Positions 16,334 through 24,066 of a stretch of 64,000 nucleotides of DNA are shown here, piece after piece. Location: assembly GCF_036884845.1 (NCBI RefSeq), contig NZ_CP145732.1, forward strand, positions 806,001 to 870,000, read 5' to 3'. Source of the DNA: Pseudomonas sp. MAG733B. Lineage in GTDB: Bacteria; Pseudomonadota; Gammaproteobacteria; Pseudomonadales; Pseudomonadaceae. Each line of letters starts with the position of its first letter. Within the stretch, counting starts at the first letter, position 1. The position numbers and the translations under genes were made by a program. The notes under the pieces were generated by a model, which saw nothing but the letters and a program-made list of their open reading frames with translations, was not told where the DNA came from and did no database searches.

Positions 16334-16393
16334 CGCTTTCAGTCATGATGGCGCCTGAATGACGACGGTCAGGATTTTCTGTTGTTAGCGAAT

Positions 16394-16417
16394 GTCTGCA
16401 ATGGGTCGTTCACTGCC
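16394..16417. repeat. Module-border motif, degenerate inverted copy
   Basis: GTCTGCAATGGGTCGTTCAC then TGCC. It resembles the reverse complement of the 28-bp motif at 21681-21708 (GTCCGCTTTTGGCCCTTCTC then TGCC). It lies in the 258-bp gap before the next small gene; I see no gene in that gap. Confidence 0.35.
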
Positions 16418-16591
16418 GGTAATGTTTGCTAAGGGGGCGGGTAAAATCCTCGCAGATAGTTGGTTAGGTCAAATGCAAATGGGTGGTCAAGTCATTCTAA
16501 TTGCCCAAGCGTCAGCGGATTTGGAGAAGTGGCTCAAGCCAATGGCGAGTTCAGCTAGTCTTCCCACATCAGTTACTCAAGGATGATTCCC

Positions 16592-16810
16592 ATGTCAGAT
16601 AACTCCGAAGCCAACATAGCCACAGCAGACGCACTCACACTACTCCTGCACAACCAGCACGCCATGTGTGCGGCCATTGAGGAGGTGACCAAGTGGCTTT
16701 CTGAGAATGGTGTGGGGAGCGTTGCCTCTAACGCAATTGCGGCCATGGAAACGCTGGACCGGAATGCTCAAGACATCACAGGCGCAATCATGCGACTACG
16801 GCAGTTATAG
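16592..16810 (+). CDS. Small conserved protein, paralogue of the 16154 gene
   Basis: 72 residues starting MSDNSEANIATADALTLLLH. It shares with the gene at 16154 the order LLxxNQxAxxAAIEE, W at the next helix, a Gly, V-x-N and a final A-x-E-x-x-D. It looks helical and acidic. ATG at 16592 has AAGGA eight bases upstream. Function unknown; paired copies suggest duplication. Confidence 0.6.
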   Translation: MSDNSEANIATADALTLLLHNQHAMCAAIEEVTKWLSENGVGSVASNAIAAMETLDRNAQDITGAIMRLRQL

Positions 16811-16925
16811 GTATGCCTTAGCTGATACGGGCATATTCAAATTTATTTGCCCTTTCCGCTTGATAAGTGACACCCATAGTGCAACAGTATTAGTAGAACA
16901 CCCTAACTGATACGTGAGGCACATC

Positions 16926-17543
16926 ATGTTCATCCGCGCATATCTCCGAGCATCAACCGAAGAGCAAGACGCCAGCCGCGCCCAGGCCTCGCTTGAACAG
17001 TTCGCCAGCGACCATAACAAGGACATTGCGAGCGTGTATCTTGAGAATGCCAGTGGCGCCTCCGCCGACCGGCCCGAGTTGCTGCGTCTGCTTAAAGATG
17101 CGCGCAAGGGTGACGTGCTGCTGGTGGAGTCAATAGACCGGCTTTCCCGCTTGCCGGTGGAGGATTGGCAGAAGCTCAAGGCCACGATTGATTCCAAGGG
17201 ACTGCGCATCGTCGCGCTCGATCTCCCGACCAGTCACCAGGGAATGCAGGACACGAAGGGCGACGAGTTCACCGGGCGGATGCTTGGCGCTATCAACTCG
17301 ATGCTGGTGGAAATGATGGCAGCCATTGCCCGCAAGGATTACGAGCAACGCCGTGAGCGCCAGGCCCAGGGTATCGAGAAGGCCAAAGCTGCCGGTAAGT
17401 ATCAAGGCCGGCCGATCGATGAAGGTTTGCACAAGCGCGTTACGGAACTGCTCGGTGCCGGCCTTGGCATCCGAGCAACGGCCAGGCACGCCAACTGCTC
17501 AACCACCACGGTACTCAGGATCAGGGACTTGGCCAGTGCCTGA
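16926..17543 (+). CDS. Serine resolvase/invertase-type recombinase
   Basis: About 205 residues. The N-terminal catalytic domain has YLRASTEEQ (Arg8, Ser10 nucleophile) and LLVESIDRLSRL; the E-helix leads to a C-terminal HTH (GRPIDEGLHKRVTELL, then GLGIRATARHANCSTTTVLR). The length and layout match Tn3 resolvases and DNA invertases. ATG at 16926 follows GTGAGG with seven bases; a GTG at 16914 is less likely. It ends about 550 bases before the AAA/protease pair. No Tn3-type transposase is near, so it may serve dimer resolution or be a leftover. Confidence 0.9.
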   Translation: MFIRAYLRASTEEQDASRAQASLEQFASDHNKDIASVYLENASGASADRPELLRLLKDARKGDVLLVESIDRLSRLPVEDWQKLKATIDSKGLRIVALDLPTSHQGMQDTKGDEFTGRMLGAINSMLVEMMAAIARKDYEQRRERQAQGIEKAKAAGKYQGRPIDEGLHKRVTELLGAGLGIRATARHANCSTTTVLRIRDLASA

Positions 17544-17624
17544 AAGCACCAATAAAACGGCTTTGCGGTCACCTATCGCGATCTAAAAGCCAGCACTGCG
17601 CTGGCAGCTCCGATCTGTGTTGCC

Positions 17625-17678
17625 GATATGACAACACACCCAATGGAGTCACCCACGAGCGAATCACTCACAATTTCC
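17625..17678. repeat. Diverged copy B of a 55-bp repeat (partner 5320-5375)
   Basis: Starts GATATGACAAC like copy A and keeps GCGAATCA where A has GTGAATCA. Here the ATG within it opens a 32-codon frame. Both copies look like remnants of the 5' end of one small gene carried on these elements. Confidence 0.5.
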
Positions 17679-18036
17679 AGAGCGACGAAAAGGTACCGTA
17701 ATTCATCTCGCATCACGTACCTTTGACCGTCATCGACTAACCTCCATCACTGACAAGCGCTCAAATGACGGGATGTCATGGGGCGCGTTGGGCTCAGGAA
17801 GAATTTTTCTTGTCCTTCTGGATGACTCAAGCCATTGGCCGTGAGTTGGGATGACAGGCTACAGCTCGGCGGAATTTTGTTTAAGGAGGGTCGAAAGTGG
17901 ACTAGGCTACCCCGCCATGCCAGCCACCCCGTTACAAATAGCTTCGCATGTAGATGAAAGTTGATTAGGAATGGAGTCCTGAATTATGAAAACCAAAGTG
18001 CGAGACGGGTTATTGCGAACTGTTTAGCTGCGATAG

Positions 18037-18055
18037 GTTAAGTCGACGACTAAAC
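18037..18055. promoter_or_regulatory. 19-bp near-perfect palindrome before the ATPase gene
   Basis: GTTAAGTCGACGACTAAAC: nine-base half-sites around a central A with one mismatch pair. It lies 36 bases upstream of the ATPase start, so a candidate operator; the binding protein is unknown. Confidence 0.45.
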
Positions 18056-18090
18056 ACGTTATGAGTCAGCAATAAACAAGGTGGTGTGAA

Positions 18091-19077
18091 ATGGCAAATG
18101 GTAAAATTCTTCGGCAGCTGTTCAGAGCAGGCACTGCGGGCGATGCGAATGCATTTCGCCTCGCGTCAAAAGCCGTTATTGAAGAAGAGCGGCAAAAGCA
18201 GCACCATCTGCTAGCGAATGATTTGGAACAGATTCTGTACGGCGGTGAATCGAACTTACGGGCATCGGGGAGCACGCAACGTGCCCATTATGATGTCCCT
18301 GTCGATAAAGAACGCGGTCTACCGCTGCTGGATATCCGATCGCCCAAGCGCTCACTCGACGAAGTGATTCTTCCTCCGAGCAGCTCTGCGGCTTTGGAGG
18401 AAATTCTTGAGGAAAACAGACGGGCTGATGTTCTACGCAGTTATGGAATGCAGCCTGCTGGCAAGGTCATCTTCTTCGGTCCCCCTGGATGCGGGAAGAC
18501 CTTGGCTGCTGAGGTCGTGGCCTTTGAGCTCGACCGACCACTTGCCATCGTCCGCTTAGATGCGCTGGTCTCCTCCTTCCTGGGCGAGACTGCCGCAAAC
18601 CTTCGAAAGGTCTTCGATTTTATTGCCCAGCATCCGTTTGTGGTCCTGTTCGATGAATTCGATGCTATCGGCAAAGAACGGGACAACGGCAGTGACCATG
18701 GCGAGCTGCGCCGAGTAGTCAACGCTGTGCTTCAGATGATGGACTCATACGAAGGTAGCAGTTTGATTATCGCCGCTACGAACCATGAGAAAATCCTCGA
18801 CTCGGCTATCTGGCGGCGATTTGATGAGTCCATCGAATTTCCCCTTCCAGATGAGAAACAGCTGAAAGAAATTTTGCATCTGAAGCTGCGGGGAATCCGT
18901 CGTCAATTTGAGATTGACGACAAAGAAGTATTGAAGGAGTTTAAGGGTAAGAGTGGTGCGGACGTCGAGCGCGTAATACGCCGTGCAGCGAAACGGATGA
19001 TCTTGCGGGAGCAAGAATTTCTGACTATCAAGGAGCTGAAGAGCGCCCTTGCTAGGGAAGACCTCAGGAAGTCCTAA
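18091..19077 (+). CDS. ietA: AAA ATPase, IetA-like
   Basis: A 328-residue AAA+ ATPase: Walker A FFGPPGCGKTLAAE (near residue 128), Walker B VVLFDEFDAIGKE (near 188), sensor-1 IIAATNH, Arg finger IWRRFDESIEF, then the small helical lid. The N-terminal 100 residues are family-specific. The next gene is a subtilisin-like protease; this ATPase plus S8 protease pair matches IetAS, described first as a plasmid-stability pair and later reported as anti-phage. In that model the ATPase holds or directs the protease. Start ATG follows AAGGTGGTG. Confidence 0.83.
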   Translation: MANGKILRQLFRAGTAGDANAFRLASKAVIEEERQKQHHLLANDLEQILYGGESNLRASGSTQRAHYDVPVDKERGLPLLDIRSPKRSLDEVILPPSSSAALEEILEENRRADVLRSYGMQPAGKVIFFGPPGCGKTLAAEVVAFELDRPLAIVRLDALVSSFLGETAANLRKVFDFIAQHPFVVLFDEFDAIGKERDNGSDHGELRRVVNAVLQMMDSYEGSSLIIAATNHEKILDSAIWRRFDESIEFPLPDEKQLKEILHLKLRGIRRQFEIDDKEVLKEFKGKSGADVERVIRRAAKRMILREQEFLTIKELKSALAREDLRKS

Positions 19078-19101
19078 ACATCAGCCCTCAGGGAAGAAAC
19101 T

Positions 19102-21528
19102 GTGGCTACCTACAAGCACCTGAACATTGCGCGCGAGGTACTGGATAACCAGCGCCGGACGAAAAACCCTCCCCATTTCGTGACCCGCGGGGATCTTCGC
19201 GGGCATGGCCAAAAACTGAATGGCTACTTCGCAACAGCTGAAGGCCTAGCCAGAAAGCAAATCGGCTCCTCTGCCGGCTCCCCCTTCGTCCTCAAACTGA
19301 AATACGAGGGCGCACTTACGTTCGCCAACTTGTCACACCACGGGTTGGAATTCATCAGCCAAGAAGACAAACAGCTGTGCGTTGTGTTTGCGACGGAGGC
19401 TGGCTTGTCCATGTTCGCCGACCACCTGAAAAAGTTGGGTGTCTTGGGTACCAGCTTGACCTACCGCCAGATCTTGGAAGCGATCGAAGGGATCGAGGCG
19501 TGGTCCGCAGAGGATCGCAAGAGCTGGGCGCTCAAGAATATCGGCCTTCCAAGCACTCCTAGCTTTAAGCTTGACGTCGAACTTTGGCCTGTTGACGTGG
19601 CGAACCACCCCAACCGCATCCGGCTCACAACTGCTTTCGAGGGCTGGCTAGAGAGCCAGAAAATCCGAAAGCTCGACAAGATCAATCTGGACAGTCTGCT
19701 GTTGTACCGAGTTGAGGTCACCACAGACCAGGCACAATTGCTGCTAGATCATCGTGATGTGCGACTTGTAGATCTCCTTCCTGCAACTGGGATCAGCATT
19801 CGCCAGCTAAATCGCGACATCAACGAGCTCCCTCGAAACATTCCTTCCCCCGCTGCTGATGCAGCTAGGGTCTGCATTTTGGATAGCGGTATCAATGGGA
19901 GTCACCCGCTATTGAGGTCGGCAATGGCTGAGAGCGCCTCTTTTATCGATGGCGAAGGAGATGACGATGAGGTAGGCCACGGCACGGCGGTGGCCGGTGT
20001 GGCTCTATATGGCGACGTGGAGGCTTGTGACAAGTCGAATTACTGGAGGCCAGAGTTCTGGATCTACAACGGGAAGGTGATGAAGAAGTGCCCGCATACC
20101 GGAAATGCGGTCTATGACGAGCACTCGCTTGAGGCGTCCCTGACCAAGGCTGTCGAGTATTTCGTTGATCTTGGTTGCAGGATCTTCAATCTCTCGCTGG
20201 GTAACAGCCATGCACCGTATGATGGTACCCATGTCCGCGGTCTCGCCTACATCCTGGATGTTCTCTCCAGGCACCACAACGTCTTATTTGTGGTTTCGAC
20301 GGGTAACTATTGTGGGTCGGATAACCCGCCAACGCCCATCAACAGCTGGCGAGACGAATACCCCGAGTATCTGGTAGCAGAACAGAGCGCTATCATTGAT
20401 CCTGCACCCGCTATGACGGTATTGACAGTGGGGAGTATCTCCCGGCACAACGCCACTTACGACGCTCAGCGGTTTCCTGAAATCCAGCAACTCTCACCAG
20501 CTTCAGAAAATCAGCCTTCACCCTTCACCCGACATGGCCCCTCAGTAAAAGGCGCCTTCAAGCCGGAGCTCATCGCCGCGGGCGGTAATCTCGCAAGCCC
20601 AATGAGGCGGGCAAACGAGCAGTGGCGCCCTGATATGCATGGGCTAGGCGTCCTCACCCTCAATCACCAGGTGATAGGCAATACGCTGTTCAAAGAAGTG
20701 AGTGGTACTAGCTTCGCGGCACCATACATCACTCACTTGGCTGGACGTTTACTGAACGAGTATCCAGCCGCATCTGCCAACCTGCTTCGTGCCATGTTGG
20801 TCAATCAGGCGTATTTGCCAGATCAAGTTATCTCCACTTTCTCCGATGAGTTCAAGAAGGCCTATAAGGAGGATAAGAACACCTACAACCGCGAGGTCGC
20901 GCGAGATGTGGCGGGCTATGGCTCTGTGAGCGAAAGCGATCTCTTCAGGTCCTCCGATAACGTCGTAGTGCTGATGTCGGAAGAGAGCATTGAAAACGAT
21001 TCATGTCAGTTCTACGAGCTTCCGCTTCCGTCCGATTACCTGCGCTCTGCCCGCGCGACACGGGAACTCTCCGTGACACTTGCCTATTCACCAGCGGTAC
21101 GTACCACTAGGATCGATTATCTAGCTACTCAGATCAGCTATCGCTTGGTTAAGGGCACTTCGCTGGATGACGTTCAGAAGCACTTCAACCAGTTGAAGAA
21201 AGCCGAAACCGAGACGCGAAACGACGACGCGACCACCAATCGTGACATCTCTGCTCAAGCACGCAGCCGCGGTACCGTTCAGTCCTCGCGCTGGACCTTT
21301 AAGCAGCGCAAGCCAAATGAAAAATGGTATGTAGTAGTGATCCGTCAGGATCGCGAGTGGAGCCATCCTGATGTGCTGGACAAAGAGCCTTACGCGTTGG
21401 TGGTTACCGTAGCGGATCGGGAAAACGAGAGCGCAAAGCTCTACACTCAGATCCATGCTCTGATTCAGCAGCAGGTCGAAGCTAGAGAGCGACTGAGGGC
21501 TGCTACACGTTTGCAAAACAGAGGTTAA
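19102..21528 (+). CDS. ietS: Subtilisin-like serine protease, IetS-like
   Basis: 808 residues with an S8 peptidase domain. The catalytic triad is visible: Asp261 in ILDSGINGSHPL, His293 in GHGTAVAGVAL and Ser537 in SGTSFAAPYITHLAGR; the oxyanion Asn lies in VVSTGNYCG. About 240 N-terminal residues and about 230 C-terminal residues lack a recognisable domain. There is no signal peptide, so it acts in the cytoplasm, unlike secreted subtilases. The GTG start lies 24 bases after the ATPase stop with an AGGGAAGAA site upstream. As the probable effector it would cleave host or phage proteins when released by the partner ATPase (inference from the family). Confidence 0.85.
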   Translation: MATYKHLNIAREVLDNQRRTKNPPHFVTRGDLRGHGQKLNGYFATAEGLARKQIGSSAGSPFVLKLKYEGALTFANLSHHGLEFISQEDKQLCVVFATEAGLSMFADHLKKLGVLGTSLTYRQILEAIEGIEAWSAEDRKSWALKNIGLPSTPSFKLDVELWPVDVANHPNRIRLTTAFEGWLESQKIRKLDKINLDSLLLYRVEVTTDQAQLLLDHRDVRLVDLLPATGISIRQLNRDINELPRNIPSPAADAARVCILDSGINGSHPLLRSAMAESASFIDGEGDDDEVGHGTAVAGVALYGDVEACDKSNYWRPEFWIYNGKVMKKCPHTGNAVYDEHSLEASLTKAVEYFVDLGCRIFNLSLGNSHAPYDGTHVRGLAYILDVLSRHHNVLFVVSTGNYCGSDNPPTPINSWRDEYPEYLVAEQSAIIDPAPAMTVLTVGSISRHNATYDAQRFPEIQQLSPASENQPSPFTRHGPSVKGAFKPELIAAGGNLASPMRRANEQWRPDMHGLGVLTLNHQVIGNTLFKEVSGTSFAAPYITHLAGRLLNEYPAASANLLRAMLVNQAYLPDQVISTFSDEFKKAYKEDKNTYNREVARDVAGYGSVSESDLFRSSDNVVVLMSEESIENDSCQFYELPLPSDYLRSARATRELSVTLAYSPAVRTTRIDYLATQISYRLVKGTSLDDVQKHFNQLKKAETETRNDDATTNRDISAQARSRGTVQSSRWTFKQRKPNEKWYVVVIRQDREWSHPDVLDKEPYALVVTVADRENESAKLYTQIHALIQQQVEARERLRAATRLQNRG

Positions 21529-21532
21529 GTCT

Positions 21533-21574
21533 GCGGGAGCTTCTAGCCGAGGCCGGAGCTCCCCGCACTTTTTT
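21533..21574 (+). terminator. Terminator after the protease gene
   Basis: GCGGGAGCT (21533-21541) pairs with AGCTCCCCGC (21557-21566) with one bulged base, followed by ACTTTTTT. It lies directly after the protease stop. Confidence 0.65.
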
Positions 21575-21680
21575 GCAGTGGCTTCGGGGCCACCTGTTTG
21601 CATTCGACCTGCCCAGTCATTTGCATTCATTCTGATCACCGAATGCATCGGATATTCCCGGCACGCGTTGTGACCATGAT

Positions 21681-21708
21681 AGGCAGAGAAGGGCCAAAAG
21701 CGGACACC
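21681..21708. repeat. Module-border motif, copy 3
   Basis: AGGCAGAGAAGGGCCAAAAG then CGGACACC; the closest relative is 12201-12228. It sits after the IetAS-like pair. The rest of the 236-bp gap shows nothing recognisable. Confidence 0.5.
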
Positions 21709-21764
21709 GAGTGTCTACCGAAAACTGGGCAGCGGTGAGGCGTCGCTAGGCAATATTCATCAGG

Positions 21765-21962
21765 TCAGTCATTGTCATCCTCGGCGGCGCACTGGCACAC
21801 CTCATCATCGTCAAAGGTCACCCAATCGGCACTATCGTCACCGATACCAGAGAGGTCTTCGGTCCATTCAATAGGCTCGGAGGGTAAACCGCAGTCCAGG
21901 CAAATCGTCGGGATGTACATGGGAAGCTCCAGATTAGATAGAGCCTCGAATATTCCTGTCAC
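21765..21962 (-). CDS. Small acidic Cys-containing protein
   Basis: 65 residues, very acidic (DDSADWVTFDDDEVC, ending AAEDDND). It has an ICLDC pair near the middle and CQC near the end, possibly a metal site. The predicted start lies six bases from the end of the upstream minus-strand gene, suggesting a shared transcript; a second ATG (MYIPTICLDCGLP) inside would give a shorter protein. Function unknown. Confidence 0.5.
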   Translation of the reverse strand: MTGIFEALSNLELPMYIPTICLDCGLPSEPIEWTEDLSGIGDDSADWVTFDDDEVCQCAAEDDND

Positions 21963-21968
21963 GACGCT

Positions 21969-22343
21969 TCAAACGATACGGTTGTAGTAGCGGCTGGATT
22001 CGACAAAGCGCTTGCCGATGTCCTTCAGGGCCAAGTACCAGTCCCCGTTTTTGATTTGCGCTTTGCTGGAGTCGTTGATCCGGACAGATCGGCCAAGATT
22101 GTTGCCGTCATAGATCCAATCGTTTTTTTTGAGCTGGTTAGCAGGGATGCGCCGAACCAAGTACTGCCCTTCGTCGTCCTCCATGGTAATCAATACAGGC
22201 TCGTCACAAGCCTTGCAGGTCCAAGTCTTTTCATTGATGTCATCGTCAAGGTCTAGCTCATACAGCTTGCAGGTGTCGCAGTCGTAGCGTTGGTCCCAGT
22301 TGGTGGAGAGGATCGGCGGACGGGAAGGGGAACGTGGGGCCAT
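21969..22343 (-). CDS. Unknown protein with two CxxC pairs
   Basis: 124 residues starting MAPRSPSRPPILSTNWDQRY. CDTCKLYELD and WTCKACDEPV give two CxxC knuckles about 20 residues apart, a probable zinc ribbon; then VRRIPANQLKKNDWIYDGNN and a basic end. ATG at 22343 is preferred because AAGGA lies seven bases upstream and the longer frame crosses the divergent regulatory region. Divergent from the DUF6530-like gene. Function unknown. Confidence 0.65.
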   Translation of the reverse strand: MAPRSPSRPPILSTNWDQRYDCDTCKLYELDLDDDINEKTWTCKACDEPVLITMEDDEGQYLVRRIPANQLKKNDWIYDGNNLGRSVRINDSSKAQIKNGDWYLALKDIGKRFVESSRYYNRIV

Positions 22344-22365
22344 GAAGTCATCCTTGGTTTTTATA

Positions 22366-22385
22366 GTGATAACGGTTTTTATCAC
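22366..22385. promoter_or_regulatory. Inverted repeat in divergent promoter region
   Basis: GTGATAA-CGGTTT-TTATCAC, perfect 7+7 arms, 23 bases upstream of the minus-strand zinc-ribbon-like gene. Candidate operator for this gene. Confidence 0.5.
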
Positions 22386-22467
22386 ACTTATTTGATTCAT
22401 AACCTTTTGAGGACAGATCGAGGCGCCCTCTTCCTTTTCGACCTGGCTGCTACTAATATCAGTGAGG

Positions 22468-22494
22468 TTACTAAATTTACTAAATTTACTAAAA
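22468..22494. repeat. Three abutting 9-bp direct repeats (iteron-like)
   Basis: TTACTAAAT, TTACTAAAT and TTACTAAAA in tandem without spacers, 21 bases before the ATG of the plus-strand gene at 22515. Likely a binding array for a regulator, or a simple sequence repeat able to change copy number. Confidence 0.65.
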
Positions 22495-22514
22495 TCGAAG
22501 AGAAGATCAGCCAC

Positions 22515-22952
22515 ATGAAAATCCCGACGCACCTGAAGCACAAGCCTGTTCTGGAAGTAGCTAATTACGACCAAATCGATGGCCCCTTTGCTAAGGGCAC
22601 TGATGCGAAAGGCCTATCCATCGGATTGGCTCAGTGGAATGAACCAGGCTGCACGGAAATTTCGGCCAAGGTGTGGCGCAACACCGGCGAAAAATGGTCG
22701 CGCCAGTCCGAAGAGCTGCCCCTGCACCGGGCAATCGACTTGACCACGCTGATTTGCACTGCCATTCGGTACACCGAAAATGGCAATGAGCTAGCATCAA
22801 CCGATGATTTCCCCATCACCTTTTCAACCGACAACGGAGAGAGGAAAAGATATTTGGAGATCATGAAGAAAGAGGTGGCCGCCAATAAAGCGCATCTGGA
22901 CGTGAGTCTGGATCGCTTGGTGATTGCCTTAAAGAAGCTAGGAAAAATTTAA
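22515..22952 (+). CDS. DUF6530-like protein
   Basis: 145 residues starting MKIPTHLKHKPVLEVANYDQ. Sequence runs such as GPFAKGTDAKGLSIGLAQWN, ISAKVWRNTGEKWSRQSEEL and PLHRAIDLTTLIC match, from memory, the conserved blocks of DUF6530, a cytoplasmic family of unknown function. The start is chosen at the first residue of that conservation. A strong terminator begins at the stop codon. An upstream frame back to 22290 crosses the divergent control region and is not used. Confidence 0.7.
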   Translation: MKIPTHLKHKPVLEVANYDQIDGPFAKGTDAKGLSIGLAQWNEPGCTEISAKVWRNTGEKWSRQSEELPLHRAIDLTTLICTAIRYTENGNELASTDDFPITFSTDNGERKRYLEIMKKEVAANKAHLDVSLDRLVIALKKLGKI

Positions 22953-22984
22953 AGTCGCCCCACTATAAAAGCAGGGGCGACTTT
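22951..22984 (+). terminator. Rho-independent terminator
   Basis: AAAGTCGCCCC (22951-22961) and GGGGCGACTTT (22974-22984), a perfect 11-bp stem, then GCGTTTTTATTT. It overlaps the stop codon of the DUF6530-like gene. Confidence 0.85.
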
Positions 22985-22990
22985 GCGTTT

Positions 22991-23101
22991 TTATTTCAGC
23001 CAGTGAGCGACAGTCGCAGCGGTAATCCCGCTGATGATGCTTGCAGAAATCGTGGTGATGATGAAAACGGATTGGGGGTAGAGGGAGAGGAAACTTTCCA
23101 A
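22991..23101 (-). CDS. Possible 36-residue hydrophobic peptide
   Basis: A minus-strand frame opening with TTG gives MESFLSLYPQSVFIITTISA followed by SIISGITAATVAHWLK: one transmembrane helix with short ends. There is no clear ribosome binding site and the start is non-ATG, so it is a weak call. Such peptides can be type-I toxins or phage membrane peptides. Confidence 0.25.
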   Translation of the reverse strand: MESFLSLYPQSVFIITTISASIISGITAATVAHWLK

Positions 23102-23188
23102 AGGGATGACTCATTCGTGTGAGTACTTTTTAATTTTGTTAAGCAATACCTGTCAAGCCGTTCCTCCTCCCCCTGCAATACCGTGCAC

Positions 23189-23210
23189 AAAGCCCGCCCA
23201 TGCGGGCTTT
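23189..23210 (+). terminator. Terminator hairpin without an obvious client gene
   Basis: AAAGCCCGC-CCAT-GCGGGCTTT followed by TTTGCG. A perfect 9-bp stem. No plus-strand gene ends here, so it may close a small RNA or a lost gene. Confidence 0.6.
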
Positions 23211-23439
23211 TTTGCGTCCACCAGGCGTCGGCCTAGGGGCAAGCCCGATCCAGGGAAGGTGTTTTTTTGGCCACAATGGGGTTCATCCAGCATACCAACC
23301 GTATAGAAGCACCTTCGGCGATCTTAGGCGTGGCTTGGGTGAGATTTTTTTAACCTAGTCATCAGCAAATGCCCCGTACCGACCCAGCCGGACACTGACT
23401 TCAGCTACGTGCCGTGGGCATGTCGGTTAAAAGGAAAAG

Positions 23440-23961
23440 TCATGGAATTTCATTTAGCAGAAGCGAACATTCATCCCATAGTTTGCGATCTAGCTCATAT
23501 CGCTGTGTGACCTGACGTGGCGTGTTGTAGCCGCCTGAAGAGCCTTGGCCGATGGGACAAGCACCGTAGTGAAGCAAGTGACAGTTCAGCAGTACTCGTT
23601 CGGCGCTTTTCGTTGTTCGGCCATCAGTGACCCGGAATATCCTGAGGTGAAGTGCTACACCCGAGTGGTAATAGACCGAGAGAGTGTGATTGATGAGCGT
23701 GCTCAGACCTTCAGTCAGGCTACTAGAAATGTGGTGCCCAAATCGCTTCCCAGCCCCAGTCCCGCGTTGCGTTTCGCCTATATAGACGACTCGACCTCCT
23801 GTGCGCGGGTAGGGAATCTCTTGGCTTGAGTCGGTTAGGGAATAGATGTACACGAGCTGCGCATGACTGCCCATGTCGGCGTGTTTGGAGAGCGCCTGGA
23901 GTGCCTTCCTATCATTTGCTGTGTTTCGCTCGATTTTCTTGGAGTAGATTTCGTCAAGCAT
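23440..23961 (-). CDS. GIY-YIG-like protein
   Basis: 173 residues starting MLDEIYSKKIERNTANDRKA. LVYIYSLTD, then GGRVVYIGETQRGTGAGKRF about 20 residues later, and a following His resemble the GIY and YIG motifs plus the Arg of GIY-YIG nucleases. The second half (AERVLLNCHLLHYGACP) is less typical, with a possible catalytic Glu in SAERV. ATG at 23961 is favoured over an upstream ATG at 24021. It stands alone and is the last intact island gene before the tRNA. Nuclease activity is plausible, not shown. Confidence 0.6.
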   Translation of the reverse strand: MLDEIYSKKIERNTANDRKALQALSKHADMGSHAQLVYIYSLTDSSQEIPYPRTGGRVVYIGETQRGTGAGKRFGHHISSSLTEGLSTLINHTLSVYYHSGVALHLRIFRVTDGRTTKSAERVLLNCHLLHYGACPIGQGSSGGYNTPRQVTQRYELDRKLWDECSLLLNEIP

Positions 23962-24066
23962 ATGCGCTCTAAAACTCAGGTTAAGGGCGGTGGAATGCGG
24001 TCCCCGTGACAGTGAGCGCAACGAATGACTTCAACCGCATAAGAGGCGGCTAATGGTCAGTTGTAG

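Larger units (their letters stand above)
17544..18090. other. Gene-free stretch upstream of the AAA/protease pair
   Basis: No supported full gene. A frame from 17628 (MTTHPMESPTSESLT...) runs 32 codons to a stop and is probably a fragment; it belongs to the 5320/17625 repeat pair. A 13-codon frame (MKTKVRDGLLRTV) starts at 17985 after GGAATGGAG and could be a leader peptide for the ATPase gene. The 3' end holds a palindrome at 18037-18055. Confidence 0.45.
22985..23439. other. Intergenic stretch with two hairpins and no firm gene
   Basis: Apart from the possible hydrophobic peptide (22991-23101) and a terminator hairpin (23189-23210), I see no coding signal in this stretch. Short frames lack family support. 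Confidence 0.4.

Noticed and set aside
16392..16586. A 64-codon frame between the two small paralogues
   Set aside because: Begins inside the degenerate border motif and shows no family resemblance; the downstream gene has its own ribosome binding site.
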